The translations under genes were made by a program, and so were the position numbers. The notes beneath the pieces were generated by a model. The model did not search any database. It had not been told where the DNA came from and worked only from the letters and a program-made list of their open reading frames with translations. Of a DNA stretch of 64,000 nt, positions 1-9,245 are shown one piece after another. Position 1 is the stretch's first letter. Each line of letters starts with the position of its first letter. The stretch comes from Roseibium aggregatum IAM 12614 (GTDB taxonomy: Bacteria > Pseudomonadota > Alphaproteobacteria > Rhizobiales > Stappiaceae): contig NZ_AAUW01000018.1 in the NCBI RefSeq assembly GCF_000168975.1, forward strand, positions 98,810-162,809. Reading direction: 5' to 3'.

Positions 1-1250
1 ATTGCCATCACAAGCAGCGTTCTGGGGACCCGCCAGTCGACGGGGAGTTGCGGGGCGCCAATGCCGCCGACCGGACGACGCTTCCACCACATGACGGCTG
101 CGGAGACACACAGCCCGATCATCGCAGCACAGGCCAGGAGCAGAACGATCTGGTTGGTCAGACCCCAGGCCTGTCCCATGTGAATGCTGATGCCCCATTC
201 CGCGGCCCAGCCGAGCGTACCCAGGTCGTTCAGACCGGCATCGTACAGCACTTGTCCGGTGTATTGATCCAGATGGATCACGCGCTCGCCGGTGATATCA
301 TCGGGATAGACCGAAGCGGTGAAAACGCCTTCAGGGCCATTCGGCATGGAGATGGCGTAGCCTGGAACGATGCCCAGGTCCTCGACGGTCGCAACCACGG
401 CATCAAGTGCCTGGGGCACACCTGCACTGGCCTCGGAAAGCGGCATGGGCTGCTTTTCCATGATCCAGGGTGCCCGGTCCACCGCATCGGCAACCGGGAC
501 GGTCGAGACCGGTTTGTTCGACCAGTAGCCATCCGGCATGCCGAGACCAAGCTGATAGGCGTAGTCGTAGAACTTGCCACCCCAGACGGACGACCAGGGC
601 AGCCCTGTCATGGCCAGGAACACGATGAACAGGCCGGTATAAAGCCCTGTGACCGCGTGGAGGTCTCGCCACCAGGGCCGACCGCGCGTTGCTTTGATCG
701 ACACGGTGCCCACCTTGCGTCCACGCGGCAGCCACAGGTAGATGCCGGTGCCGACCAGAAGCACCATCCAGCCTGCGGTCGCCTCGATGATACGGTTTCC
801 GAGCCAGCCGACATATTCCAGGGAATGAAGTTTGCGCACCTCATACATGGCCGGACTTCCGGCCGCGCCCCCATCCCACAGGCTTCCGATAACCGTGGCG
901 TCATAGGGATTGACGTAGACGGTGTCTTTCAGCCCGTCATCGCCGACGATCTTGACCTCGGCACTCCGGTTGGATGAAGCGGGCGGTCCATAGGCCTTCA
1001 GCGTTCCCGGGTGAACCGCAAGAGCCGCGCTCGTGATTTGAGAGGGAGCGAGCATCTCTTCCTTGCTCGGGGTGACGAAACGAAGCTCACTGTAGGCAAC
1101 GTCGTTGATCTCGTCCTTGAAGAGATAAATCCCGCCCGTGACGGCAAGTATGATGACAAAGGGGAGGATCAGAAGACCCGCTACGAAGTGCCATCGCCAA
1201 ACGGCGCGATAGAGTGCGGAGTTTCCCCCGCGTTTGACCTGTTCTGACAT
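1..1250 (-). CDS. PepSY-associated TM-helix membrane protein (3' end outside window)
   Basis: The frame is open from an ATG at 1250 to the window edge, giving at least 416 codons. The N-terminus has the family pattern RAVWRWHFVAGLLILPF leading into a first membrane helix at about residues 18-45. Further helices follow around NRIIEATAGWMVLLVGTGI and LHAVTGLYTGLFIVFLAMTG, with periplasmic PepSY-like stretches between them. This is the PiuB/YojI-like group of iron-regulated membrane proteins, often found beside TonB-dependent siderophore or metal receptors. Some members are thought to act as ferric-siderophore reductases. The specific substrate cannot be read from the sequence. The start lacks a strong Shine-Dalgarno sequence. 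The DUF2946 gene upstream on the same strand supports a metal-uptake context. Confidence 0.85.
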   Translation of the reverse strand, partial: MSEQVKRGGNSALYRAVWRWHFVAGLLILPFVIILAVTGGIYLFKDEINDVAYSELRFVTPSKEEMLAPSQITSAALAVHPGTLKAYGPPASSNRSAEVKIVGDDGLKDTVYVNPYDATVIGSLWDGGAAGSPAMYEVRKLHSLEYVGWLGNRIIEATAGWMVLLVGTGIYLWLPRGRKVGTVSIKATRGRPWWRDLHAVTGLYTGLFIVFLAMTGLPWSSVWGGKFYDYAYQLGLGMPDGYWSNKPVSTVPVADAVDRAPWIMEKQPMPLSEASAGVPQALDAVVATVEDLGIVPGYAISMPNGPEGVFTASVYPDDITGERVIHLDQYTGQVLYDAGLNDLGTLGWAAEWGISIHMGQAWGLTNQIVLLLACAAMIGLCVSAAVMWWKRRPVGGIGAPQLPVDWRVPRTLLVMA

Positions 1251-1534
1251 GGATGAGTCCAGAGTTTGCGCCGCGCTCGTCTTCCCTGGACGTCGCTGGC
1301 CGCATGAATGGAAAGGCGGGACGTTGCGCGATGCCGCGTCATCTCCGCCCTGAGGATCTTGAGAATTGCCTGGAGGACCGCGCCTCCGCCCTGACAGGCC
1401 TCGCACGCTTTCGAAGCTGGGCAGAAGCTCGATTGGGGGCAAGGTTACGGGGTCTCAGCCGTTGTCCGCGCACACGCAATGCCTCCGCTCAATCGAGCGG
1501 GTCTGGCGTTTTTTGGACGGGCAAAAGGGGTCGG
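1251..1534. other. Intergenic stretch with no recognised gene
   Basis: This 284-bp gap lies between the DUF2946 gene and the PepSY gene, both on the minus strand. Open frames on either strand here have arginine- and proline-rich translations typical of non-coding high-GC DNA. A small hairpin (CCGCTC-AATC-GAGCGG, 1485-1500) is present. I see no riboswitch, RNA gene or clear promoter. Confidence 0.5.
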
Positions 1535-1927
1535 CTACGCCAGCCTGAACGGTGGCGCGCGAGGCTGGTTCGGCCTGAAGGCTTGAAGGCGATGAACCGA
1601 CCTGTCGCGGACAGAAACATCGATGCGCCCGATCTGCCGCAAGGCGACCGCAATCGATGCGGGAACCGCTGGAAGCGCCAGTCCCATCTTGGCAAGGGAC
1701 TGTACGGCACAATTCGGGACCGAGTTGTCAGGATCGTTCTTGCCGGTGGCGAGGGTGGTGCAGATGGACCATGAAGTGGTAATCTGGACACCGGCGTCGG
1801 CGAGGCCCCGGAGAGCGCCGGCGGCCATGTGCAAGGGCGCCAGGAGACACAGCAACCAGATGGCCAGTGCTGCCAACGGCAGACCGACCTCACGTATTTT
1901 GCTGCTTTTTGCGCTGACTCTGGCCAA
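1535..1927 (-). CDS. DUF2946-like small exported or membrane protein
   Basis: This 130-aa protein starts at TTG, supported by GAGGAG six bases upstream; no ATG fits as well. The N-terminal stretch GLPLAALAIWLLCLLAPLHM is a membrane or signal helix, followed by two cysteine positions (ICTT and PNCA). That layout resembles DUF2946 proteins, which have no established function and are common near TonB-receptor, copper or PepSY genes. The C-terminus is basic and weakly conserved in appearance. It lies upstream of the PepSY gene on the same strand, so a shared metal-related role is likely but inferred. Confidence 0.6.
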   Translation of the reverse strand: MARVSAKSSKIREVGLPLAALAIWLLCLLAPLHMAAGALRGLADAGVQITTSWSICTTLATGKNDPDNSVPNCAVQSLAKMGLALPAVPASIAVALRQIGRIDVSVRDRSVHRLQAFRPNQPRAPPFRLA

Positions 1928-2026
1928 GTGAATCTCCTCGCCTTCTTATGAAGGATTCGAGCTCATTGGCAATCCCTTATTGGCCCTTTAAGTCTCAAGG
2001 GTCGATCCGGCCGCGGGCGCAATGGT

Positions 2027-2761
2027 TCAGGCACGGTAGTCTGTGCCCAATCCTTCAATAGAGCGCAAGTGGGCCGCCCATTCCAACGCCAGATCGCCGT
2101 CTTCCTCATTCATCTGGACATATTGTTTGTGAACACGGGAGGCGATTTCGTCGTCCACCAAACGCAGGCTCCGGCCACTGGACGTGGCAGCCACCTGGAT
2201 CTCGCAGGACCGCTCCAGATAGAACATATTGTTGAACATCTCGGCAGCGCTGCGGCCTGTTGCGATCAGGCCATGATTGCGCAGGATCAGAACCGGGTGA
2301 TTGCCGAAAGCCTTCACGATGCGCTCGCGCTCTTCAAGGTCCAGCGCGATGCCCTCGAAATCGTGGTAGGCGATCCGGTTGTGGAACTGCAGGGAGATCT
2401 GGTTCAGTGGCAACAGCCCTTCTTCCATGCAGGACACGGCCACCCCGGCGCGTGTGTGGGTGTGCATGATCCAGGCGGCATCGTGCCGGTTCATGTGAAC
2501 GGCTGAATGAATGGTGAAGCCCGCCGGATTGACCCTGTGCGAACTGCCGTCCACCTTGTTGCCATCCAAGTCGATCTTTACCAGCGACGAGGCGGTGATT
2601 TCTTCCCAGCGCCAGCCATATGGATTAATCAGAAAATGCCCGTCTTCTCCGGGCACACGCGCGGTGATGTGGGTGTAGATCAGATCCGTCAACCTGTGGA
2701 GCGCCGCAAGGCGGTAACAGGCAGCAAGCTCTTCACGGGTTTGTCTTTCTTCAGGCGACAT
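2027..2761 (-). CDS. Class II aldolase/adducin family protein
   Basis: This 244-aa protein carries the class II aldolase/adducin fold motifs: THITARVPG near the N-terminus, the metal-binding pair in MHTHTRAGVAVS (about residues 93-97), and a third histidine in ILRNHGLIATG (about residue 155). Members are zinc-dependent aldolases, epimerases or decarboxylases, and many are of unknown substrate. GGAG lies six bases before the ATG. It is the last gene of the carnitine-type operon, 15 bp after the LcdH fusion gene. It may handle a by-product of that pathway, but the substrate is not evident. Confidence 0.85.
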   Translation of the reverse strand: MSPEERQTREELAACYRLAALHRLTDLIYTHITARVPGEDGHFLINPYGWRWEEITASSLVKIDLDGNKVDGSSHRVNPAGFTIHSAVHMNRHDAAWIMHTHTRAGVAVSCMEEGLLPLNQISLQFHNRIAYHDFEGIALDLEERERIVKAFGNHPVLILRNHGLIATGRSAAEMFNNMFYLERSCEIQVAATSSGRSLRLVDDEIASRVHKQYVQMNEEDGDLALEWAAHLRSIEGLGTDYRA

Positions 2762-2776
2762 CGTCTTCTCCAGTTT

Positions 2777-4210
2777 TCAACCCCGGTCTCCCACGGCCCC
2801 GCCGGCCCCTTCGGCGGGTCGTCCGGCATGATCCGCGGCGAGCTTTTCCAGAACTTCGGCAACATGAGCTTCCGGAGCACAGGCCCGGCGCGTGGTGAGA
2901 TCTGTGTGCAACAGCAAGGTTTCCAGAGTAGCGCACAGCCCGCCGTCCTGCTTCAGCACCCTGTGGAACAGCTTCATCTTCTTGCCGCTCCCGTCGAGCA
3001 CCTGCGTCGTCACGGTCAACGGCTCGTCGCGATGCACCTCATCGAGGTAGCGAATGCGGGTGTCGACTGTAAAATAGCTCTTTCCGGAGGCAATATAGGC
3101 TTCATCCGCCCCGACAAGGTGCATCAATCCATCGGTTGCCCAGGTGCCCAGCTCCAGATAGGCAGCCTCGTTCATATGGCCGTTGTAATCGGTCCATGTG
3201 ACCGGCACCACCCGGCGGAGGGTAATGGGAAGCCCGTCGATCTCGCCGCCGGTCTGCAGATGTGCTTCATGGCGGGTTATGACACCGCCAGCCCCGCTTC
3301 CGGTGCGGCGCAGGCCTCTCAGGATGGCAACCAGATTGTCATCGCGCAGGGTTTCCAGCTCGGCGATCGTCATATGGCCGGACTGGGCGTCGGACTGATC
3401 GCCTATCGCCTTGATCAGTGCGGCATCGAGCTCGGGCACATCTGTCAGCTTCGACCAGGGCCACTGCAGCGTCGGGCCGAATTGCTCGATGTAACTCTCC
3501 ATACCCGCTTCACCGCCGGCAATCCTGTAGGTCTCGAACAGACCCATCTGGGCCCATCTGAGGCCAAACCCCATGCGGATCGCGTCATCGATTTCCGCCG
3601 TCGTGGCGATACCGTCTTTCAGCATCCAGAGCGCTTCGCGCCAGACCGATTCCTGAAAACGATTGCCGATGAAGGCGTCGATCTCGGTTTTCATCTCGAG
3701 CGGATGCATGCCGATAGAGGTGACGACCGGAATTGCTTTCTGGCGCAAGGCCGGTTCACCGGAGATTTCCACCAGCGGCAGGAGGTAGACCGGATTGAAC
3801 GGGTGCACCACAACAACGGGCGCGCCCTTGGCGGCCAGATCCGATGCCTTGAAGCCGGAGGTCGAAGAGGCAATGAAGCCGCCTTCGGGCAGATGCGCAG
3901 CAATCTCCACATAAACCTTGTGTTTCAGCTCCAGCCGCTCCGAGACGCTTTCCTGCACCCAGTCAGCACCTTCAACCGCCTCGGCGATGCTGGAACAGAA
4001 CGTCAGTGTCCCTTCAGCCGGAAGCGGGCGATCATAAAGCGCGGGCAGCGAGGCCCTGGCGCGATCCAGCACCGTCCCGATCCGGCGCTCCGCTTCCGGA
4101 GCCGGATCGAAGACTGCGACGTCCCACCCGTTCAGGAGGAACCGGCCGGCCCAACCGCCGCCGATGACACCACCACCGATGACGGCAACGCGTTTGCGGC
4201 TCGCGCTCAT
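2777..4210 (-). CDS. lcdH: L-carnitine dehydrogenase fused to a hot-dog thioesterase
   Basis: This 477-aa two-domain protein has a 3-hydroxyacyl-CoA-dehydrogenase-like half in residues 1 to about 320, with a Rossmann glycine motif in VIGGGVIGGGWAGRF. Residues from about 330 form a 4HBT-type hot-dog thioesterase with TWTDYNGHMNEAAYL. The family oxidises L-carnitine to 3-dehydrocarnitine with NAD+. In rhizobial relatives the fused thioesterase hydrolyses betainyl-CoA to glycine betaine. The next gene upstream encodes the cleavage enzyme that makes betainyl-CoA, which matches this reading. The start overlaps that gene by four bases (ATGA), indicating translational coupling. Function is assigned by family and context. 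Confidence 0.85.
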   Translation of the reverse strand: MSASRKRVAVIGGGVIGGGWAGRFLLNGWDVAVFDPAPEAERRIGTVLDRARASLPALYDRPLPAEGTLTFCSSIAEAVEGADWVQESVSERLELKHKVYVEIAAHLPEGGFIASSTSGFKASDLAAKGAPVVVVHPFNPVYLLPLVEISGEPALRQKAIPVVTSIGMHPLEMKTEIDAFIGNRFQESVWREALWMLKDGIATTAEIDDAIRMGFGLRWAQMGLFETYRIAGGEAGMESYIEQFGPTLQWPWSKLTDVPELDAALIKAIGDQSDAQSGHMTIAELETLRDDNLVAILRGLRRTGSGAGGVITRHEAHLQTGGEIDGLPITLRRVVPVTWTDYNGHMNEAAYLELGTWATDGLMHLVGADEAYIASGKSYFTVDTRIRYLDEVHRDEPLTVTTQVLDGSGKKMKLFHRVLKQDGGLCATLETLLLHTDLTTRRACAPEAHVAEVLEKLAADHAGRPAEGAGGAVGDRG

Positions 4211-5124
4211 GCGGAGGCCGGCGCGCGCTTGACGAGACCCAACTGGTCGCGCACCTCCTGCGGGCCCATCAGGTTCGCCCCCATGGTGGACAGCAGGTTG
4301 GCCGCCTTTTCGACGAGTTGGGCGTTGGTCGCCATCACGCCGCGTTCAAGATAGAGATTGTCCTCCAGGCCGACACGCACATTGCCACCGGCAAGGGCGG
4401 AAGCAGCCACATAGGGCATCTGGTCCCGGCCAAGGCTGAAGGCCGACCAGGCCCAACCGGCGGGCACATTGTTGACCATGGCCATGAAGGTGTTCAGATC
4501 GTTCGGCGCACCCCAGGGGATCCCCATGCAAAGCTGCACCAGGGCGGGATCCTCCAGCACGCCTTCCTTCACCAATTGGGTTGCGAACCAGAGATGACCG
4601 GTATCGAAGGCCTCGATTTCCGGTTTCACGCCGAGTTGCGTCATCATGGTGCCCATGGCACGCAGCATGTTGGTGGTGTTCATCATGACGTAATCGCCAT
4701 CGCCGAAATTCATCGAACCGCAATCCAGCGTGCAAATCTCGGGCAGGCATTCGCGCACATGGGCCATGCGCTCGGTGGCGCCGGCCATGTCGGTGTTGGC
4801 GTCATCCAGGGCCATGGGCGTTTCCGGTTCGCCGAGCGTCAGGTCCCCCCCGATCCCGGCGGTCAGGTTGAGCACGACATCGACCTCGGAAGAGCGAATA
4901 CGATCCGTCAGCTCCCGGAAATAGCCGAGGTCGCGGCACGGCGCCCCGGTTTCCGGATCGCGCACATGGCAATGAACGATAGCCGCGCCTGCCTTGGCGG
5001 CATCAATGGCGGCATCGGCAATTTCCTGCGGCGAGCGCGGCACGAGGCGGCTCTTGTCCTGGGTGGCACCTGCCCCGGTTATGGCAGCTGTGATAAAGAC
5101 GTTTCGGTTCATCTGAAGTGGCAT
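4207..5124 (-). CDS. Beta-keto acid cleavage enzyme (BKACE, DUF849), probable 3-dehydrocarnitine:acetyl-CoA type
   Basis: This 305-aa protein has the BKACE hallmarks: an N-terminal VFITAAITGAG, the zinc-binding HCH of AAIVHCHVRDPETG, and the NLTAGIGG strand. BKACEs condense a beta-keto acid with acetyl-CoA to give acetoacetate and a CoA ester. With 3-dehydrocarnitine the products are betainyl-CoA and acetoacetate. The overlap with the LcdH-thioesterase gene points to carnitine as substrate. It would be the equivalent of Pseudomonas CdhC. The ATG at 5124 is preceded by AAGAGGGACCC, a good ribosome site. Confidence 0.85.
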   Translation of the reverse strand: MPLQMNRNVFITAAITGAGATQDKSRLVPRSPQEIADAAIDAAKAGAAIVHCHVRDPETGAPCRDLGYFRELTDRIRSSEVDVVLNLTAGIGGDLTLGEPETPMALDDANTDMAGATERMAHVRECLPEICTLDCGSMNFGDGDYVMMNTTNMLRAMGTMMTQLGVKPEIEAFDTGHLWFATQLVKEGVLEDPALVQLCMGIPWGAPNDLNTFMAMVNNVPAGWAWSAFSLGRDQMPYVAASALAGGNVRVGLEDNLYLERGVMATNAQLVEKAANLLSTMGANLMGPQEVRDQLGLVKRAPASA

Positions 5125-5141
5125 GGGTCCCTCTTTTCGTC

Positions 5142-5927
5142 TTACCGGCCCTTCCAGACCGGGTCGCGTTTTTCGGCAAAGGCGCGGGCGCCTTCCTGCT
5201 GGTCTTCAGAACGGTAAAGCCGCTCTACGGTTTCAAACTGGCTGCGGGTGATCCGGTTGAGCGCATCGAGGAACTTCATGTCCTCGGCCTCGCGGACAAC
5301 TTCCTTGATGGCTGCAAACACCAGCGGCGGGCCACTGGCCAGCTCGTCGGCCAACTTGCGCGCTTGGCTCATCAGGTCGGCGGAAGGAATGATCCGGTTG
5401 ACGAGGCCCCAGCGATTGGCTTCCTCCGCATCGAACCAGCGCCCGGTGAACAGCAGCTCCATGGCGATGTGATACGGGATGCGCTTGGGCAGCTTGATCG
5501 TTGCCGCATCCGCCACCGTGCCGGACCGGATCTCCGGCAGGGCGAAAGTGGCGTGTTCGGCCGCCAGGATGATGTCGGCTGATATCGCCAGCTCCAGTCC
5601 ACCCCCGCAGGCAATGCCATTGACGGCGGCAATCACCGGCTTGTTCAGGCCGCGCAATTCCTGCAAACCGCCGAAACCGCCTTTGCCGTAATCCGCATCG
5701 GCCGCTTCGCCGTCAGCAGCGGCTTTCAGGTCCCAACCGGGGCAGAAGAACTTTTCGCCCTGACCGGTGATGATGGCCACCCGCAGGTCGGGGTCGTCCC
5801 GGAACTGGGTGAAGATTTCGCCCAGTTCCTGGCTTGTGGCCATGTCGATGGCATTGGCCTTGGGGCGGTTCAGAGTGACTTCCAGCACCGCTCCGCGGCG
5901 CTCTGTCAGTACGTTTTCAAAAGTCAT
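5142..5927 (-). CDS. Enoyl-CoA hydratase/isomerase, CaiD-like (carnitinyl-CoA dehydratase)
   Basis: This 261-aa crotonase-fold protein contains the oxyanion-hole segment AAVNGIACGGGLELAISAD and an acidic position in LPEIRSGTVADA. Family members hydrate or dehydrate acyl-CoAs. The closest pattern I recognise is carnitinyl-CoA dehydratase, which interconverts crotonobetainyl-CoA and carnitinyl-CoA. It overlaps the acyl-CoA synthetase gene upstream by four bases and precedes the BKACE gene by 17 bp. That placement fits a route from gamma-butyrobetaine through crotonobetainyl-CoA to carnitine. CaiD as opposed to a general crotonase is inferred from context. Confidence 0.75.
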   Translation of the reverse strand: MTFENVLTERRGAVLEVTLNRPKANAIDMATSQELGEIFTQFRDDPDLRVAIITGQGEKFFCPGWDLKAAADGEAADADYGKGGFGGLQELRGLNKPVIAAVNGIACGGGLELAISADIILAAEHATFALPEIRSGTVADAATIKLPKRIPYHIAMELLFTGRWFDAEEANRWGLVNRIIPSADLMSQARKLADELASGPPLVFAAIKEVVREAEDMKFLDALNRITRSQFETVERLYRSEDQQEGARAFAEKRDPVWKGR

Positions 5928-7975
5928 GCTCGTTCATCCATTCTGATGAGCGCATCTGCTGCAATGGCGCCGGAGGCGCGGCAGATCAGCGGGTTAATTT
6001 CGGCCTCGTGCAGGGCATCCGCATGCGTGCGCACCAGGTCCTGCAGGGCCATGACCGTATCCAGAACGGCATCCATATCGGCAGCCGGCCGGCCGCGATA
6101 GCCGTTCAACAAGGCACTGGTCCTCAGGCCCGACAGTGCCTCGCGTACCTCGTCCCGGGAAGAAGGCACCAGAACCGAAACCGTATCGCGGATCAATTCA
6201 GTCAATATGCCCCCAAGTCCCAGGGTCAGCACAAAACCATGAGCCGGATCGCGGGTCACCCCGACGATCAATTCGGCCAGGGAACCGGTGATCATCTCTT
6301 CGACCAGAAATCGCTCCGCAGGCATCGCGGCGGCAGCCTCAGCCACGGCTTCAGCGCTGGAAAGGTTCAGGACAACGGCACCGGCTTCAGTCTTGTGAGC
6401 GATGCCCTCGCCTTTCAGCACAACGGGAAAGCCGATCTGCGCAGCACATTCTCCAGCTTCTTGAGCCGCGCAGGAACGGCTGGACCGCGGCACACGTATC
6501 CCGAAGCCGGAAAGAAGTTCCTTGGCTTCAGCCTCGGAGAAAACACGGGGTGCCCCCTGCCCGGCCTTCGGCTGGATCACCGGCACGGGACGGGTGCTCG
6601 TGTTCCTGGCAAGCCCGACCTGAGCAGCCGCCCGAATGGCTCTGAGAGCGTCGCCCATGCCGCAGAGAGGCGTGATGCCGAACCCGATGGCCTGCCGGGC
6701 GACAGGCTCAGGCAGACCTTCGGACACGAGCGAGATCAACGCCATCGGGGTGCCGGTAAGTTCCCGGGTGCGGGCAACTGCCCGCAGCACCTGATCGTAG
6801 TCCGGCGCCTCGAAGCGATCATCACGCGGATAATCCAGAACAACGCACCCAAGGCCTATGTCGGCCGTGCACAGGGCTATGAACGTTGCTGCCAACGCTT
6901 TCTCGTCACCCCAGATATAGGTGTTGTAGTCCAGCGGGTTCGCCAGGGCGACCTTGGGACCGAGCGCCGCTCTGAGACCGGACCTCTGGTCTTCGGTCAG
7001 TGCGGGAAAGGAAACACCGGCGACGTCCCCCATATCCGCCATCAGGGAGGCTTCACCGCCGGAACAGGAGGCAGAGGCAATCCGGCTGGACGTCAACCCT
7101 CCCGTGACGTGCAAAATCTTGAGCGTCTCGATCAGTTCCGTCGGCGTATCAACCTGGGCGATCCCCAGCCGCTTGAGGAGCGCCACCGCGCCGGCATTAC
7201 TGCCTGTCAGCGACGCGGTATGCGAGACCGCTGCCGCCTGCGCCTGTTCGGAAGATCCCACCCGCAGGGCCACGATCGGCTTTTGCAGCTCTGCCGCGCG
7301 GGCGGCAAGCGCTTCGAAAGCCGCAAGATCGCTGATCCCCTCGATGTGAAGCCCCAGTGCCGTGATGCGCGGGTCTTCCAGGAGTGCGATCCCCAGGTCA
7401 CCGATCGAGGTCTGCGCCTGATTGCCGGCCGCCAGCACTGCGGCAAGAGGCAGTCTGCGACGCTGCATGGTCAGATTGACCAGCACGTTCGAAGATTGGC
7501 CGATGATGGCAACCCCGGTCTCCACAGGGTCGAGCCCATGTCGGTCGGGCCACAGGGACACGCCGTCAAGAGCATTGACCATCCCGTAGCAGTTCGGCCC
7601 GAGAACAAGCATCTCGCCCGCGGCCTCGACAAGGCGGGCTTGCAGCACGCCACCGTCGGACAGTTCGGACACAGCTTCGCTGAAGCCAGCCGCAAAGCAG
7701 ACCGCGCCGCCGCAGCCAAGAGCGGAAAGCTGTCCGGCCACCTGAACCGTCAGCTCCCGGTTGACCCCGATGAAGGCGGCATCCGGTACACCGGGAAGAG
7801 AGTTCAGATCCGGATAAGCCGGAAGGCCTCCGATAACGGGCTTTTTCGGGTGCACTGGCCAGATCTCTCCGGCGAAACCGGTTGCACGGCACTGCCGCAC
7901 GACGCTCTCACACCAGGCCCCGCCGCCGATCACGACGATGCTCCTGGGAGAAAAGAAGCGGCGGAATGCTGTCAT
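5924..7975 (-). CDS. ADP-forming acyl-CoA synthetase (acetate-CoA ligase family)
   Basis: This 683-aa protein has the NDP-forming acyl-CoA synthetase order: a CoA-binding domain (FFSPRSIVVIGGG), a succinyl-CoA-synthetase-like flavodoxin region with the phospho-histidine motif AAVSHTASLTGS, and a C-terminal ATP-grasp domain (FPVVLKGEGIAHKTEAGAV). It should activate a carboxylate to its CoA ester with ATP giving ADP and phosphate. In this operon the likely substrate is gamma-butyrobetaine, crotonobetaine or carnitine, replacing the AMP-forming CaiC used by enterobacteria. It is translationally coupled to the downstream hydratase gene. Substrate is inferred. Confidence 0.82.
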   Translation of the reverse strand: MTAFRRFFSPRSIVVIGGGAWCESVVRQCRATGFAGEIWPVHPKKPVIGGLPAYPDLNSLPGVPDAAFIGVNRELTVQVAGQLSALGCGGAVCFAAGFSEAVSELSDGGVLQARLVEAAGEMLVLGPNCYGMVNALDGVSLWPDRHGLDPVETGVAIIGQSSNVLVNLTMQRRRLPLAAVLAAGNQAQTSIGDLGIALLEDPRITALGLHIEGISDLAAFEALAARAAELQKPIVALRVGSSEQAQAAAVSHTASLTGSNAGAVALLKRLGIAQVDTPTELIETLKILHVTGGLTSSRIASASCSGGEASLMADMGDVAGVSFPALTEDQRSGLRAALGPKVALANPLDYNTYIWGDEKALAATFIALCTADIGLGCVVLDYPRDDRFEAPDYDQVLRAVARTRELTGTPMALISLVSEGLPEPVARQAIGFGITPLCGMGDALRAIRAAAQVGLARNTSTRPVPVIQPKAGQGAPRVFSEAEAKELLSGFGIRVPRSSRSCAAQEAGECAAQIGFPVVLKGEGIAHKTEAGAVVLNLSSAEAVAEAAAAMPAERFLVEEMITGSLAELIVGVTRDPAHGFVLTLGLGGILTELIRDTVSVLVPSSRDEVREALSGLRTSALLNGYRGRPAADMDAVLDTVMALQDLVRTHADALHEAEINPLICRASGAIAADALIRMDERA

Positions 7976-7978
7976 AAA

Positions 7979-9139
7979 TCAGGCCCCCAGCGGCCGGAAG
8001 AGTTCCCGGCTGATGATGTGTCGCTGGATTTCCGATGTGCCGTCCCAGATGCGCTCGACGCGGGCATCGCGCCAGAAGCGTTCGATCGGCAGCTCATCCA
8101 TGAGCCCCATGCCCCCGTGAATCTGCAGGGCGGCATCGGTCACGCGCGCCAGCATTTCCGAGGCATAGACCTTGGCAGACGCAATCTCGCGGTTGGCGGG
8201 CAGCCCCTGGTCGAGACGCCATGCGGCCGACAGGGTGAGAAGGTCGGCAGCATCGATTTCGGTGATCATGTCGGCGATCTGGAAGCTGACACCCTGGAAC
8301 TTGCCGATGGGCTGTCCGAACTGCTGGCGCTCTGCCGCATAGTTCAGGGCATGCTCGAAAACCCGGCGGGCGCGGCCAACGGAATTCGTCGCGACGGTGA
8401 TGCGGGTGGCATAAAGCCACTCGTTCATCACGTCGAAGCCACCATCGACTTCACCCAGCACCTGCGCGTCCGACAGGCGGCAGTTGTTGAAGTAGAGGAT
8501 GGAATTCTTGTAACCGCGGTGCGAGACCGAATTGTAGCCCTTCGCGATCTCAAAGCCCGGCGTTCCGCGATCAACGAGGAAACAGGTGATCCGCTTTTTC
8601 GGACCGCGCGGTGTTTCATCGACACCGGTCGCGATGAAAACGATAACAAAGTCCGCGTGATCAGCCCCGGAAATGAAGTGCTTCGACCCGTTGACGACCC
8701 AGTCGCCGCCATCGCGCACTGCCGTGCACTTCATGCCGCGCACGTCCGACCCCGCATCCGGTTCGGTCATCGCCAGCGCATCCATCTTTTCCCCGCGCAC
8801 AGCCGGCATCAGATACCGCTCGATCTGATCGCCCTTGCAGGCCATCAGGATGTTCTGCGGACGGCCGAAGAAGTGGGTGAGTGCCATGGAGCCACGGCCC
8901 AGTTCCCGCTCGACCAGCGCAAACTCCAGATGGCTCAGGCCAGGACCGCCGACGCTTTCCGGGAAGTTCGACGCATAGAACCCCAGGTCGATGACCTTCT
9001 GCTTGATTTCCTGTGCGATCTCAGCCGGCACTTCACCGGTGCGCTCGACTTCAGCTTCATGCGGGTAGATTTCTTTTTCCACGAAGCTGCGAACGGTGGA
9101 GACGATCATCTCCTGTTCTTCGGTCAGACCAAAATGCAT
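7979..9139 (-). CDS. Acyl-CoA dehydrogenase, CaiA-like
   Basis: This 386-aa FAD enzyme starts at the ATG giving [11 protein letters not shown], with AAAGGG upstream; a longer open frame to 9190 has no family support. Motifs include [11 protein letters not shown] (flavin/substrate region), [15 protein letters not shown] and [18 protein letters not shown]. Near the C-terminus, [14 protein letters not shown] aligns with the catalytic-base region IYEGT of medium-chain enzymes, with Asp where Glu is usual. In context it probably oxidises gamma-butyrobetainyl-CoA to crotonobetainyl-CoA. It heads the carnitine-type operon, and the decayed transporter fragment lies just upstream. Confidence 0.82.
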   Translation of the reverse strand: MHFGLTEEQEMIVSTVRSFVEKEIYPHEAEVERTGEVPAEIAQEIKQKVIDLGFYASNFPESVGGPGLSHLEFALVERELGRGSMALTHFFGRPQNILMACKGDQIERYLMPAVRGEKMDALAMTEPDAGSDVRGMKCTAVRDGGDWVVNGSKHFISGADHADFVIVFIATGVDETPRGPKKRITCFLVDRGTPGFEIAKGYNSVSHRGYKNSILYFNNCRLSDAQVLGEVDGGFDVMNEWLYATRITVATNSVGRARRVFEHALNYAAERQQFGQPIGKFQGVSFQIADMITEIDAADLLTLSAAWRLDQGLPANREIASAKVYASEMLARVTDAALQIHGGMGLMDELPIERFWRDARVERIWDGTSEIQRHIISRELFRPLGA

Positions 9140-9245
9140 GGAGCACCCTTTTCGTTCAGTCTTGAATTTTTCAAGCGAGCATGACCGCACAGGTTCCGCG
9201 CAGCCGGTTCAGAAGCAGGTCAGCCAGCCCAGCGCGCCTGGCGCA

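Noticed and set aside
48..977. Plus-strand open frame of 309 codons at the left edge
   Set aside because: It lies opposite the PepSY gene. Its translation is rich in Arg, His, Gly and Gln with no domain, as expected of the antisense strand of a high-GC gene.
1485..1515. Hairpin CCGCTC-AATC-GAGCGG with a nearby T-run as a plus-strand terminator
   Set aside because: The T-run is 8 bases away from the stem, and no plus-strand gene ends here.
2507..4354. Plus-strand open frame of 615 codons opposite the carnitine dehydrogenase fusion
   Set aside because: It is antisense to a clear two-domain enzyme, and its composition is typical of a shadow frame.
6008..9184. Plus-strand open frame of 1058 codons
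   Set aside because: It spans two well-supported minus-strand genes (acyl-CoA synthetase and acyl-CoA dehydrogenase) and shows no domain or signal.
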